Source of the DNA: Acidimicrobiaceae bacterium
Lineage (GTDB): Bacteria; Actinomycetota; Acidimicrobiia; Acidimicrobiales; Aldehydirespiratoraceae
Reading direction: 5' to 3'
Length of the DNA: 41,699 nucleotides
Assembly: GCA_009843735.1 (NCBI GenBank)
Contig: VYCW01000091.1
Coordinates: 16,923-58,621, forward strand
Position numbers and translations under genes: made by a program. Within the stretch, counting starts at the first letter, position 1; the number at the start of each line of letters is the position of its first letter. Of this stretch, positions 1-7,638 are shown piece by piece. The notes under the pieces were generated by a model, which made no database searches, was not told the origin of the DNA, and worked only from the letters and a program-made list of their open reading frames with translations.

Positions 1-351
1 CACCGCGCCGCCCCCGCCGATGGTGGCGACCCCCGCCAGCAGCTTGGCCGGCAGGTACCGCATCGGGATGCTGGGCTGGCGCTCGTGGAACGCCCGGATG
101 TACTCGTCGGCGGTCCGGCTGGAGGTGTCGCCGCCCACCGTTCGCAGCACCAGTTTGGAGGCCGCGATGCCCAGGATCGGGGCCAGCGCCAACACCGCGA
201 GGTTCTGCTCCAGCACCCGCTCGAGCACTACGTGCAGCGCCACCGTCTCGAAGGCGGCCACGAGCACAGCCACGATTACCCCGGTGGCCGCCGAGGCAGC
301 CAGGAGACGGGGATTGCGGGCCGCGCCGAAGGTCCTCCTGAAGTTCTGCAT
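1..351 (-). CDS. ClC-family chloride channel, N-terminal fragment
   Basis: This partial gene reads leftward from an ATG at 351-349 and is open to the window edge, giving 117 residues. The protein opens with a short basic N-terminus, then a hydrophobic helix (about residues 16-40, AASAATGVIVAVLVAAFETV) and a second one (about 51-68). A TVGGDTSSRTADEYIRAFHE linker follows, and then KLLAGVATIGGGGAV. The linker and the glycine-rich stretch after 'KLLAGV' resemble the region before the first selectivity-filter segment of ClC chloride channels and Cl-/H+ exchangers. The fragment stops before the GxEGP motif, so channel versus antiporter cannot be judged. It diverges from the small gene at 380. The family call rests on pattern recognition of a fragment. 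Confidence 0.65.
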   Translation of the reverse strand, partial: MQNFRRTFGAARNPRLLAASAATGVIVAVLVAAFETVALHVVLERVLEQNLAVLALAPILGIAASKLVLRTVGGDTSSRTADEYIRAFHERQPSIPMRYLPAKLLAGVATIGGGGAV

Positions 352-379
352 GCGCTAGGTCTGCGTTAGGGTGTCAGAC

Positions 380-571
380 ATGGTTGATAAGCGTCATGAT
401 ATTTCAGAGAGGCTCTCGGCCATTGCCGAGGAGATTGCGGATCTGGCACTTGAGAGTCTCCGGGAGTCCATCGAGGCTGGTGAAACGAAGCCCTCGGATA
501 CCGAGAAGCGGCTCGGTCGGGCCCGTAGGGCCGTCGAGAAGGCCGCGCACCTCCTGCGATCCGATGGGTAG
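380..571 (+). CDS. small helical hypothetical protein
   Basis: This is a 63-residue, charged, probably all-helical protein (MVDKRHDISERLSAIAEEIA..., ending AVEKAAHLLRSDG). No domain is recognised. It has no signal peptide or membrane segment, and the amphipathic pattern suggests a short coiled coil or helical hairpin. I chose the ATG at 380. A GTG at 371 in the same frame would add three residues. A TAGGGT hexamer at 367-372 is placed about right to be a -10 box for a leaderless message starting at this ATG, which is common in actinobacteria. The gene lies between the divergent ClC gene and the convergent fbiC, with 20 bases to the fbiC stop. Coding character looks real, but the function is unknown. 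Confidence 0.6.
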   Translation: MVDKRHDISERLSAIAEEIADLALESLRESIEAGETKPSDTEKRLGRARRAVEKAAHLLRSDG

Positions 572-596
572 CCGCCCGCGTGGGTGGGAGGCTACC
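567..596. terminator. hairpin between convergent genes
   Basis: GGTAGCC (567-573) pairs with GGCTACC (590-596). After a single G-A mismatch, CCC (575-577) pairs with GGG (586-588), leaving an 8-base loop. The hairpin contains both stop codons of the convergent genes (TAG 569-571 plus strand; the fbiC stop at 592-594). There is no U-tract, so it is a candidate bidirectional terminator or 3' end stabiliser rather than a classical intrinsic terminator. Confidence 0.4.
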
Positions 597-2994
597 GGGC
601 TGTGACGGCCACGCGGACGCGCCGCCTGCCGTTGGAGGCGACTCGGCGCGAGGAATCGGGATCGACCCGTCCGTAGAGCGTGGTCCGCTGAACCAGCCGG
701 CGCCCTAGGGGTTCGACCAGCTGCCGGAAGTCGTCGGCGGTGGCGCCCTGCCCGTGCTCGGCGCCCGCGGCTCTCGAGATGTTCTCGTCCATGAGAGTGC
801 CGCCCAGGTCGTTGACCCCGGCTTGGAGGAGCTGCTCGATCGACTTGAAGCCGAGCTTCACCCACGAACCCTGGATGTTGTCGATATAGCCCCGGTAGGC
901 GATGCGGGCGACCGCGTGCATGAGCAGCACCTCGCGGAACGTCGGACCCCGCCGGGCCCGGCGCTGGAGATAGATGGGCGAGGCCATGTGGACGAAGGGC
1001 AGGCCCACGAACTCGGTGAACCCACCGGTCTCGGCCTGCAGGGCCCGGGTCCGCAGCAGGTGCCGGGCCCAGTGCTCGGGGCGCTCTATCGATCCGAACA
1101 TGATCGTGACGTTTGATCCGAGCCCGATGCCGTGGGCGATGCGGTGGCATTCCAGCCACTCGTCGGTGGTGATCTTGTCGGGGCACAGGGTGGCCCGGAC
1201 CTCGTCGTCGAGGACCTCGGCGGCCGTGCCCGGAAGCGACCGCTGCCCGGCGGCCATCAGGCGGCGCAGGTACTGGTCCAGGGGCTCCCGGTTACGCCGG
1301 GCGCCCTCGGTGACCTCGAGCGCGGTAAACCCGTGGATGTGGATGTCGGGAACCTCGGCATGGACCGCGGCGGCCACATCGATGTAGTAGTCGCCGTTGA
1401 AGTCGGGGTGGATGCCGCCCTGCAGGCACACCTCGGTGGCTCCCAGCTGGGCGGCCTCCACCGAGCGCCGCGCGATCTCGGAGATCTCGAGCAGGTACGG
1501 GGTGCCCCTCAGGTTGAGGGACAGGGGCCCCTTGGAGAAGCCGCAGAAGCGGCACTTGTAGGTGCAGACGTTGGTGTAGTTGATGTTGCGGTTGGCCACC
1601 CAGGTCACGTCGTCGCCCACGATGGAGCGCCTCAGGTCGTCGGCGACCTCGGCCACTGCTACCACCTCGGTGCCGCGGGCGCCGAACAGGGCGACGATCT
1701 CGTCGAAGCCCACCTCTGAACCGCCGGCCACTCCCTGGAGGACCTCGCCGACCGCGCCCCGGGCCGAGGCCCGCCCGGGCACCAGCACCATCGGGTCGGT
1801 GCCCGCCCCGGAGTACCACTGGGTGGAGCGCTCTCCGACCAGCTCCACGTCGGCTCCGTCGCCGGCCCGGGCCCGCTCCATGGTCCGCTCCGGGAACTGC
1901 GAGCCCGGGTCGTCGCGCCCGAAGCCCTCGGCGTCGCTGCGGTCGGTCACTGCGAAGTGCAGCCCCTCGTCGATCCAGCGGTCTGCGTCGCGCACGTACG
2001 ACGGGTGAACGGTCAGCCGGGGGGCCAGCACGTGCCCGGCCTCCTCGGTCACCTCCCTCAGACGGTCCAGGTCGGGCCAGGGACGCTCGGGGTTCACGTG
2101 ATCGGCCGTTACCGGCGACACCCCGCCCCAGTCGTCGATTCCCGCGGCCAGCAACTCGCCGAAGTCCTCGGCCAGGTTGGGCGGCGCCTGAACATGCACC
2201 TCCGGCGGCAGGATCACCCGGGCCAGAGAGATGGCGTCGAGGTGGTCGGCACGCGGGCACGGCGCCCAGTGCTGCATGCCCGTTTGCGGCTTGGGCAGGA
2301 AGTTCTGGACGATCACCTCCTGGACATGGCCCCACCGGCGGTGCGACTCGGCGATGGCCTCCAGGGCCTCGATGCGGTCGGCCCGGCTCTCGCCGATTCC
2401 CACCAGGATGCCGGTGGTGTAGGGAATCCGGAGCTCGCCGGCGGCCTCCAGGGTGGCCAGACGGCGCTCCGGAGTCTTGTCGGGGGCTCCCCGGTGGGCG
2501 TCGAGGCCGGCGTTGAGCGTCTCGATCATCATTCCCTGGCTCGGCGCCACCTCGCGCAGCGTCGCCAGCTCCTCGGCGTTCATGGCGCCGGTGTTGGCGT
2601 GAGGGAGCAGGCCGGTGGCGTCCAGCACGCTGCGGGCCATGGCGGCCACATAGTCGACGGTGCTGGCATAGCCGTGGCGGTCGAGCCAGTCGCGGGCCAC
2701 CGGGTAGCGAAGTTCCGGTCTCTCACCCAGCGTGAACAGCGCCTCGTGGCAGCCCTGCCGGGCTCCGGCCCGGGCGATCTCCAGGACCTGTTCCTCGGTC
2801 AGGTAGGGGGATTCGAGCCGGGCCGGCGGCTGGGCGAAGGTGCAGTACCCGCAGCGGTCGCGGCACAGCTTGGTGAGCGGTATGAAGACCTTGGGCGAGT
2901 AGGTCACCCTCGAGCCGTGGGCACGATCCCGGATGGAGCGGGCCTGCGCAGCCAGCTCGACCGGATCGTCGAAGCGGTCCACAGTCATGATCAT
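592..2994 (-). CDS. fbiC: FO synthase FbiC (CofG-CofH fusion)
   Basis: This is a bifunctional radical-SAM enzyme that makes 7,8-didemethyl-8-hydroxy-5-deazariboflavin (FO), the chromophore of coenzyme F420, from tyrosine and the ribityl-aminouracil intermediate of riboflavin synthesis. The 800-residue protein carries two radical-SAM clusters. The CofG half has C44-x3-C48-x2-C51 (CRDRCGYC) and the CofH half has C477-x3-C481-x2-C484 (CTYKCRFC). The length is close to that of other fused FbiC proteins and the fusion is the actinobacterial form. It is the last gene of the tkt-tal-cysD-cysNC-cysC-fbiC run, 6 bases after the cysC stop, so it is probably co-transcribed. The start is the first of two close ATG codons (2994 and 2988); neither has a strong ribosome site. 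The call is secure. Confidence 0.95.
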   Translation of the reverse strand: MIMTVDRFDDPVELAAQARSIRDRAHGSRVTYSPKVFIPLTKLCRDRCGYCTFAQPPARLESPYLTEEQVLEIARAGARQGCHEALFTLGERPELRYPVARDWLDRHGYASTVDYVAAMARSVLDATGLLPHANTGAMNAEELATLREVAPSQGMMIETLNAGLDAHRGAPDKTPERRLATLEAAGELRIPYTTGILVGIGESRADRIEALEAIAESHRRWGHVQEVIVQNFLPKPQTGMQHWAPCPRADHLDAISLARVILPPEVHVQAPPNLAEDFGELLAAGIDDWGGVSPVTADHVNPERPWPDLDRLREVTEEAGHVLAPRLTVHPSYVRDADRWIDEGLHFAVTDRSDAEGFGRDDPGSQFPERTMERARAGDGADVELVGERSTQWYSGAGTDPMVLVPGRASARGAVGEVLQGVAGGSEVGFDEIVALFGARGTEVVAVAEVADDLRRSIVGDDVTWVANRNINYTNVCTYKCRFCGFSKGPLSLNLRGTPYLLEISEIARRSVEAAQLGATEVCLQGGIHPDFNGDYYIDVAAAVHAEVPDIHIHGFTALEVTEGARRNREPLDQYLRRLMAAGQRSLPGTAAEVLDDEVRATLCPDKITTDEWLECHRIAHGIGLGSNVTIMFGSIERPEHWARHLLRTRALQAETGGFTEFVGLPFVHMASPIYLQRRARRGPTFREVLLMHAVARIAYRGYIDNIQGSWVKLGFKSIEQLLQAGVNDLGGTLMDENISRAAGAEHGQGATADDFRQLVEPLGRRLVQRTTLYGRVDPDSSRRVASNGRRRVRVAVTAR

Positions 2995-3000
2995 CCCACG

Positions 3001-3651
3001 CTAACCGACGTTGCCGTCGCCTCGGTCACTGGATCGGCGGACCCGTGCCAGCACCTCGGCCACGATCACCGCCGCCGCGGTCTGCACGTCGTCGGCCGAC
3101 GTGTCGATACGCAGCTCCGGGTCGTCGGGCTCCTCGTAGGGGGCCGAGATCCCGGTCAACCCGGCGATGGCCCCCGACCGGGCTTTGGCGTACAGGCCCT
3201 TGGGGTCCCTGCGCTCGCAGACCTCCAGCGGCGCGTCCACGAACACCTCGACGAAGGCGCCGTCGGGGTGCAGGCTGCGGGCCCGGTCCCGGTCCCCGCG
3301 GTAGGGCGAGATGAACGAGGCCAGCACCACGACCCCCGCGTCGCGCAGCAATGCGGCCACCTCTCCGGCCCGGCGGATGTTCTCGGCCCGGTCGTCGGGC
3401 GAGAAGCCCAGATCCGAGTTGAGGCCGAAGCGCAGGTTGTCACCGTCGAGCACGTATGCCAGCACGTTCTCTGCCGCCAGCATCGCCGCCGCGGCGTGGG
3501 CCAGCGTCGACTTTCCCGAACCGGGCAGGCCGGTGAGCCACACGGTGACCGCGCCGTGGCCGAGCAGGCCGGCCCGGTCGCCGGCCGTCACCGTCGGTGC
3601 GCTCCACACCACGGCGGACTCGCCGGAGGGTGACGACTCTTCACCCGTCAC
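3001..3651 (-). CDS. cysC: adenylylsulfate (APS) kinase, stand-alone
   Basis: The enzyme phosphorylates adenosine 5'-phosphosulfate to PAPS using ATP. The 216-residue protein has a P-loop GLPGSGKST (41-49), the DGDNLRFGLNSDLGFSPDDRAENIRR segment typical of APS kinases (69-94) and an intact substrate loop ISPYRGDR (114-121). The first 30 residues are an ill-conserved extension. The start is the GTG at 3651-3649, overlapping the stop of cysNC as GTGA, so translation is probably coupled. The longer upstream frame is only a shadow of cysNC. It is a second APS kinase next to the one fused to CysN. Its substrate loop is canonical while the fused domain's is not, so this copy may be the main catalytic one (inference). 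Confidence 0.93.
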   Translation of the reverse strand: MTGEESSPSGESAVVWSAPTVTAGDRAGLLGHGAVTVWLTGLPGSGKSTLAHAAAAMLAAENVLAYVLDGDNLRFGLNSDLGFSPDDRAENIRRAGEVAALLRDAGVVVLASFISPYRGDRDRARSLHPDGAFVEVFVDAPLEVCERRDPKGLYAKARSGAIAGLTGISAPYEEPDDPELRIDTSADDVQTAAAVIVAEVLARVRRSSDRGDGNVG

Positions 3652-5579
3652 GGTTCGGGTGTCTCGACGGCACCGATGAACTGGCCGGCCTCGAGCCACG
3701 CGGTGATGGCCCGGACGCAGGCGTCGACGTCGAGGCGGGACGTGTCCAGCACCAGGTCGGCGTTGGCGGGCTTGTCGTAGGGGGCGGACACTCCAGGGAA
3801 CTGCCTGATCTCGCCCCGGTCGGCCGCCTCGTACAACCCGGCGCGATCCCGGGCCCGGCACACCTCCAGCGGAGGGTCGAGGAACACCTCCACGAACCGG
3901 TCGGCGCCGATCAGCTCGCGGGCGCGCTCCCTGACGGCTGCGCTGGGCGCAACCAGAGCAGCGATGGCGATGAGGCCCTGATCGTTCACCAGGCGGGCCA
4001 GCTCGGCTGTGCGGCGCACGTTCTCGGAGCGGTCCCGGCTGGAGAATCCCAGGTCCCGGCTGACGCCCAGACGCATGTTCTCCCCGTCGAGGCGCACCGT
4101 GGTTCGGCCCCGCTCGAAGAGCTCGCGTTCCAGGGCCGAGGCGATCGTCGACTTGCCCGCGCCGGTGAGCCCGGTCAGCAGAACCGTGGCCGGTCGCTGG
4201 CCGAGGCGTTCCGCCCGCTCGGCACCGCTGATGGAGCTGCGCTGGCGCTCGAGGGTCGCCCCCGGCACGGCCTCCCAGGCCGCGGCCGGCGCGGCGGCCT
4301 CGATCATCCCGGCGGCCACCGTGGCGTTGCTGGACCGCTCGATCAGGATGAACGAGCCCGTGGTCCGGTTCTGGGTGTAGGGGTCGAAGATCAGCTCGGC
4401 ATCGGTGCGGACCGTCACGGTGGCTATGTCGTTGAGCCTCACCGCGGCGGCCGGCACCGATTCGAGCGCGTCCACGTCCAGCCGGCCCATCACCTCCGAC
4501 ACCCGGCAGCTCATCGTCTGGCCGCCCTGCGCCAGCAGGTACTCCCTCCCCACCACCAGGTCGGCCTCCGCCATCCACACGATGGTGGCCGTCACCCGTC
4601 GGGCCCGCTGGGGCGGGTGGGCCGGATCGACGATCACGTCGCCCCGGCCGATGTCGATCTCGTCGCTGGTGGTAATCACCACCGACCGGCCCGTCGGGGC
4701 CTCCTCGAGGTCGCCGTCGAAGGTCACGATCCGCGCGATGGCGGTGGTGCGGCCGGAGGGCTCGACCCGCACCCTGTCCCCGGCCCGCAGCGTGCCCTCG
4801 CAGACCGTCCCGGCGAAGCCGCGGAACCGGTGATCGGGCCGGATGACCAGCTGCACCGGCAACCGCAGCCGCCCCCCGACGATCCCGGATGCGCCGGCCG
4901 CGTGGACGGCCGCGTCCACCTGCTCCAAGTGCTCCATCAGGCACGGGCCGTCGTACCAGCCCATGTTGGCGCCGGGCTCGACCACGCCGTCGCCGTGAAG
5001 GGCCGAGACCGGGATGCACACCGGATCGGGCAGGCCCAGCGCGGAGGCCAGTTCGCGGACGGCGGAGGCGATCGACTCGAACCGGTCCTCGCGGTAGTCG
5101 ACGAGGTCCATCTTGTTGACCGCCACCACCACCGACGAGATGCCGAGCAGGTTGACGATCAGGCTGTGGCGACGGGTCTGGGTGGTGATGCCCCGAGCCG
5201 CGTCCACGAGGATGACGGCCAGCTCGGAGGTCGAGGCTCCGGTCACCATGTTGCGGGTGTACTGCTCGTGTCCCGGCGTGTCCGCGATGATGAAGCTCCG
5301 GCGAGGCGTCGAGAAGTACAGGTGGGCCACGTCGATGGTGATGCCCTGCTCCCGCTCCGCCACCAGGCCGTCGGCGAGGAGGGCCAGGTCGACCTGCCCT
5401 CCGGCGTGGCCGGTGGTGGCCGAGTCCTTGCGCACCGCGGCCAGGTGGTCCTCGTAGAGGAGGTCCGAGTCGTGCAGCAGCCGGCCGATCAGCGTCGACT
5501 TGCCGTCGTCCACCGATCCGCACGTCAGCACCCGCAGCAGGTCGGCGGAGGGCCGCGGCGCCACCGGCTCGCCGCCCAT
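3648..5579 (-). CDS. cysN: sulfate adenylyltransferase large subunit fused to APS kinase (CysNC)
   Basis: CysN is the GTPase subunit that drives ATP sulfurylase (CysD), forming APS from sulfate and ATP. The 643-residue protein has an EF-Tu-like GTPase with P-loop GSVDDGKST (21-29), DTPGHEQY (100-107) and NKMD (155-158). Beta-barrel domains run to about 425, and a C-terminal APS kinase domain begins near 462 with P-loop GLTGAGKST (470-478) and DGENMRLGVSRDLGFSSRDR (498-517). The kinase domain is unusual because the expected (I/V)SPYRxDR loop reads VAPSAAVR (543-550), lacking the Tyr. The ATG at 5579 shares its A with the cysD stop (TGATG), and the gene overlaps the downstream cysC by 4 bases. 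This is a CysNC protein with a separate CysC beside it. Confidence 0.94.
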   Translation of the reverse strand: MGGEPVAPRPSADLLRVLTCGSVDDGKSTLIGRLLHDSDLLYEDHLAAVRKDSATTGHAGGQVDLALLADGLVAEREQGITIDVAHLYFSTPRRSFIIADTPGHEQYTRNMVTGASTSELAVILVDAARGITTQTRRHSLIVNLLGISSVVVAVNKMDLVDYREDRFESIASAVRELASALGLPDPVCIPVSALHGDGVVEPGANMGWYDGPCLMEHLEQVDAAVHAAGASGIVGGRLRLPVQLVIRPDHRFRGFAGTVCEGTLRAGDRVRVEPSGRTTAIARIVTFDGDLEEAPTGRSVVITTSDEIDIGRGDVIVDPAHPPQRARRVTATIVWMAEADLVVGREYLLAQGGQTMSCRVSEVMGRLDVDALESVPAAAVRLNDIATVTVRTDAELIFDPYTQNRTTGSFILIERSSNATVAAGMIEAAAPAAAWEAVPGATLERQRSSISGAERAERLGQRPATVLLTGLTGAGKSTIASALERELFERGRTTVRLDGENMRLGVSRDLGFSSRDRSENVRRTAELARLVNDQGLIAIAALVAPSAAVRERARELIGADRFVEVFLDPPLEVCRARDRAGLYEAADRGEIRQFPGVSAPYDKPANADLVLDTSRLDVDACVRAITAWLEAGQFIGAVETPEP

Positions 5580-6478
5580 CAGAAATAGCCCTCGCGCTTC
5601 TTGTGCTCCATGGAGCCCGACTGGTCGTGGTCGATGACGCGGCCCTCCCGCTCGGAGCGGGTGGCTGCAGCCATCTCGGCCACCACCTCGGCCAGGGTGG
5701 CGGCGGTCGATTCGACGGCCCCGGTCAGGGGGTAGCAGCCGAGCGTGCGGAAGCGCACCGATCGCGTCTCGGGCCGCTCGCCCGCCTCGAAGCGGAAGCG
5801 CTCGTCGTCCACCATCAGCAGGGTGCCGTCGCGCTCCACCACCGGGCGGGGCGCCGCGAGGTACAGCGGCACTATCTCGATCTCGTTGGCCCCGATGTAG
5901 TGCCACACGTCGAGCTCGGTCCAGTTGCTCAGAGGGAACACGCGGATGCTCTCCCCGCTGCCGACCCGGCCGTTGTAGTGATTCCACAGCTCGGGCCGCT
6001 GGTTCTTGGGATCCCAGCGGTGCTGGCCGTCCCGGAAGCTGAACACCCGCTCCTTGGCTCGTGAGCGCTCCTCGTCGCGCCGGGCCCCGCCGAAGGCGGC
6101 GTCGAAACGCCCCGCGTCGAGGGCCTGCTTGAGGGCCTGGGTCTTCATGATGTCGGTGTAGTGCGCTGATCCGTGGTCGAACGGGTTGATTCCCGCGGCT
6201 AGCCCGTCCGGGTTGGTGTGCACGATCAGCTCGAAACCGATCTCGCCGGCCATGCGGTCCCGGAAGGCGATCATCTCCGAGAACTTCCACGTGGTGTCCA
6301 CGTGCAGCAGCGGGAAGGGGACCGGTCCGGGATGGAAGGCCTTGCGGGCCAGGTGCAGCATCACCGAACTGTCCTTGCCTATCGAGTAGAGCATCACCGG
6401 TTTGCGGAACTGCGCGGCGACCTCCCGGATGATGTGGACGCTCTCGTCCTCGAGGCGCTGCAGACGGTCCCGCTCCAT
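5579..6478 (-). CDS. cysD: sulfate adenylyltransferase small subunit CysD
   Basis: This is the catalytic ATP sulfurylase subunit, a PP-loop ATPase that makes APS with CysN. The 299-residue protein reads [20 protein letters not shown], then [20 protein letters not shown] with the PP-loop motif SIGKDSS, and later [35 protein letters not shown] and [12 protein letters not shown], all hallmarks of CysD. The start at ATG 6478 matches the usual N-terminus and length (about 300) and leaves a 22-base gap to tal. A GTG at 6541 would add 21 residues but overlap tal by 41 bases. The stop overlaps the cysNC start by one base. Sulfate activation is complete here, but no PAPS reductase or sulfotransferase is in the window. 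Confidence 0.95.
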   Translation of the reverse strand: MERDRLQRLEDESVHIIREVAAQFRKPVMLYSIGKDSSVMLHLARKAFHPGPVPFPLLHVDTTWKFSEMIAFRDRMAGEIGFELIVHTNPDGLAAGINPFDHGSAHYTDIMKTQALKQALDAGRFDAAFGGARRDEERSRAKERVFSFRDGQHRWDPKNQRPELWNHYNGRVGSGESIRVFPLSNWTELDVWHYIGANEIEIVPLYLAAPRPVVERDGTLLMVDDERFRFEAGERPETRSVRFRTLGCYPLTGAVESTAATLAEVVAEMAAATRSEREGRVIDHDQSGSMEHKKREGYF

Positions 6479-6500
6479 CACCGCGGGCAGGCTAAGTGAA

Positions 6501-7616
6501 CTAGCGGCGGGATGCGGCTTGGAGTTCGTCGGCCTTGTCACTGAGAACGCCCAGCAACTCGTCGAAGCTCTTGGTGAACGCGGCCACGCCCTCGTCCTCG
6601 AGTTGGGCCGTCACCGAGTCGAGGTCCACGCCCACGGCCGCGAGCCTCTCGAGTACGTCGATGGCCTCGTCGAGCGCGGCGGCGAGGGTGGGCTCGACCG
6701 AGCCGTGGTCCTCGAATGCCTCCAGCGTGGCGTCGGGCAGGGTGTTGACCGTGTCCGGGCCGATCAGGCCGTCCACGTAGAGCGTGTCCGGGTAGGCCGG
6801 GTTCTTGGTCGATGTGCTGGCCCACAGCAGCCGCTGGGGCCGGGCGCCCCGGGCGGCCAGCGCCTCCCATCGGGGTCCCGCGTAGAGCCGCTGGAAGTGC
6901 GAGTAGGCCACCTTGGCACAGGCGATGGCGGCACGGCCCCTCAGGTCCAGAGCCTCGGAGGTGCCGACGGCGTCGAGGCGGCGGTCCACCTCGGTGTCGA
7001 TCCTGGACACGAAGAACGAGGCCACGCTGGACACCCTCGACAGGTCACCGTCGGCCCGTTCGAGGCCCGAGATGTAGGCCTCGGCGACCTCCAGGTAGCG
7101 GTCGACACTGAATATCAACGTGACGTTGATGCTGCGCCTCTCTGCGATCATCGTGGAGATGGGCTCCAGGCCCTCGGCGGTGCCGGGGATCTTCACGTAG
7201 AGGTTGGGAACGGCCAGCCGCTCGTGCAGGTCGCGGGCCGCGGCCTCGGTGGCGGCCGCGTCGCGGGCCAGGTCGGGGGCGACCTCCACCGACACGAAAC
7301 CATCGAGACCGCCTGACGTGTCGTAGACGGGACGCAGGATCTCGGCTGCGGCAGCGATGTCGGAGGTGACCAGGCGCCAGTAGGAGGACTCGACGTCGAG
7401 GCCGTCGGCGATGGCCGAGCGGAACTCGTCGTCGTAGTCGGCACCCGCGGCGATGGCCTTCTGGAATATCGACGGATTCGAGGTCAGACCCCTGACGCCC
7501 TGCTGGACCCAGTCGCTCAGGTCGCCGCCGGTGATCCAGCCCCGCCGGATGTTGTCGAGCCAGGGACTCTGCCCGCACCGGGCGTAGAGGTCCTGCAGTC
7601 TGGTGGTCGCGGTCAT
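6501..7616 (-). CDS. tal: transaldolase
   Basis: Transaldolase moves a dihydroxyacetone unit between sugar phosphates (sedoheptulose 7-phosphate + glyceraldehyde 3-phosphate to erythrose 4-phosphate + fructose 6-phosphate) in the non-oxidative pentose phosphate pathway. The 371-residue protein is of the longer actinobacterial/cyanobacterial type. It shows [16 protein letters not shown] near the N-terminus, the Schiff-base lysine segment [16 protein letters not shown], and later [24 protein letters not shown]. The ATG at 7616 is preceded by a good GAGGAGGC ribosome site. It follows tkt by 22 bases and precedes cysD by 22 bases, in one probable operon. Confidence 0.95.
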   Translation of the reverse strand: MTATTRLQDLYARCGQSPWLDNIRRGWITGGDLSDWVQQGVRGLTSNPSIFQKAIAAGADYDDEFRSAIADGLDVESSYWRLVTSDIAAAAEILRPVYDTSGGLDGFVSVEVAPDLARDAAATEAAARDLHERLAVPNLYVKIPGTAEGLEPISTMIAERRSINVTLIFSVDRYLEVAEAYISGLERADGDLSRVSSVASFFVSRIDTEVDRRLDAVGTSEALDLRGRAAIACAKVAYSHFQRLYAGPRWEALAARGARPQRLLWASTSTKNPAYPDTLYVDGLIGPDTVNTLPDATLEAFEDHGSVEPTLAAALDEAIDVLERLAAVGVDLDSVTAQLEDEGVAAFTKSFDELLGVLSDKADELQAASRR

Positions 7617-7638
7617 TTCGGGGGCCTCCTCGCCGGTA

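Noticed and set aside
1957..5588. Two long plus-strand frames opposite fbiC, cysC and cysNC
   Set aside because: They are antisense to strongly conserved proteins and have no recognisable motifs.
6479..6541. 21-residue N-terminal extension of CysD from a GTG
   Set aside because: It would overlap tal by 41 bases. CysD homologues begin at about the internal ATG at 6478.
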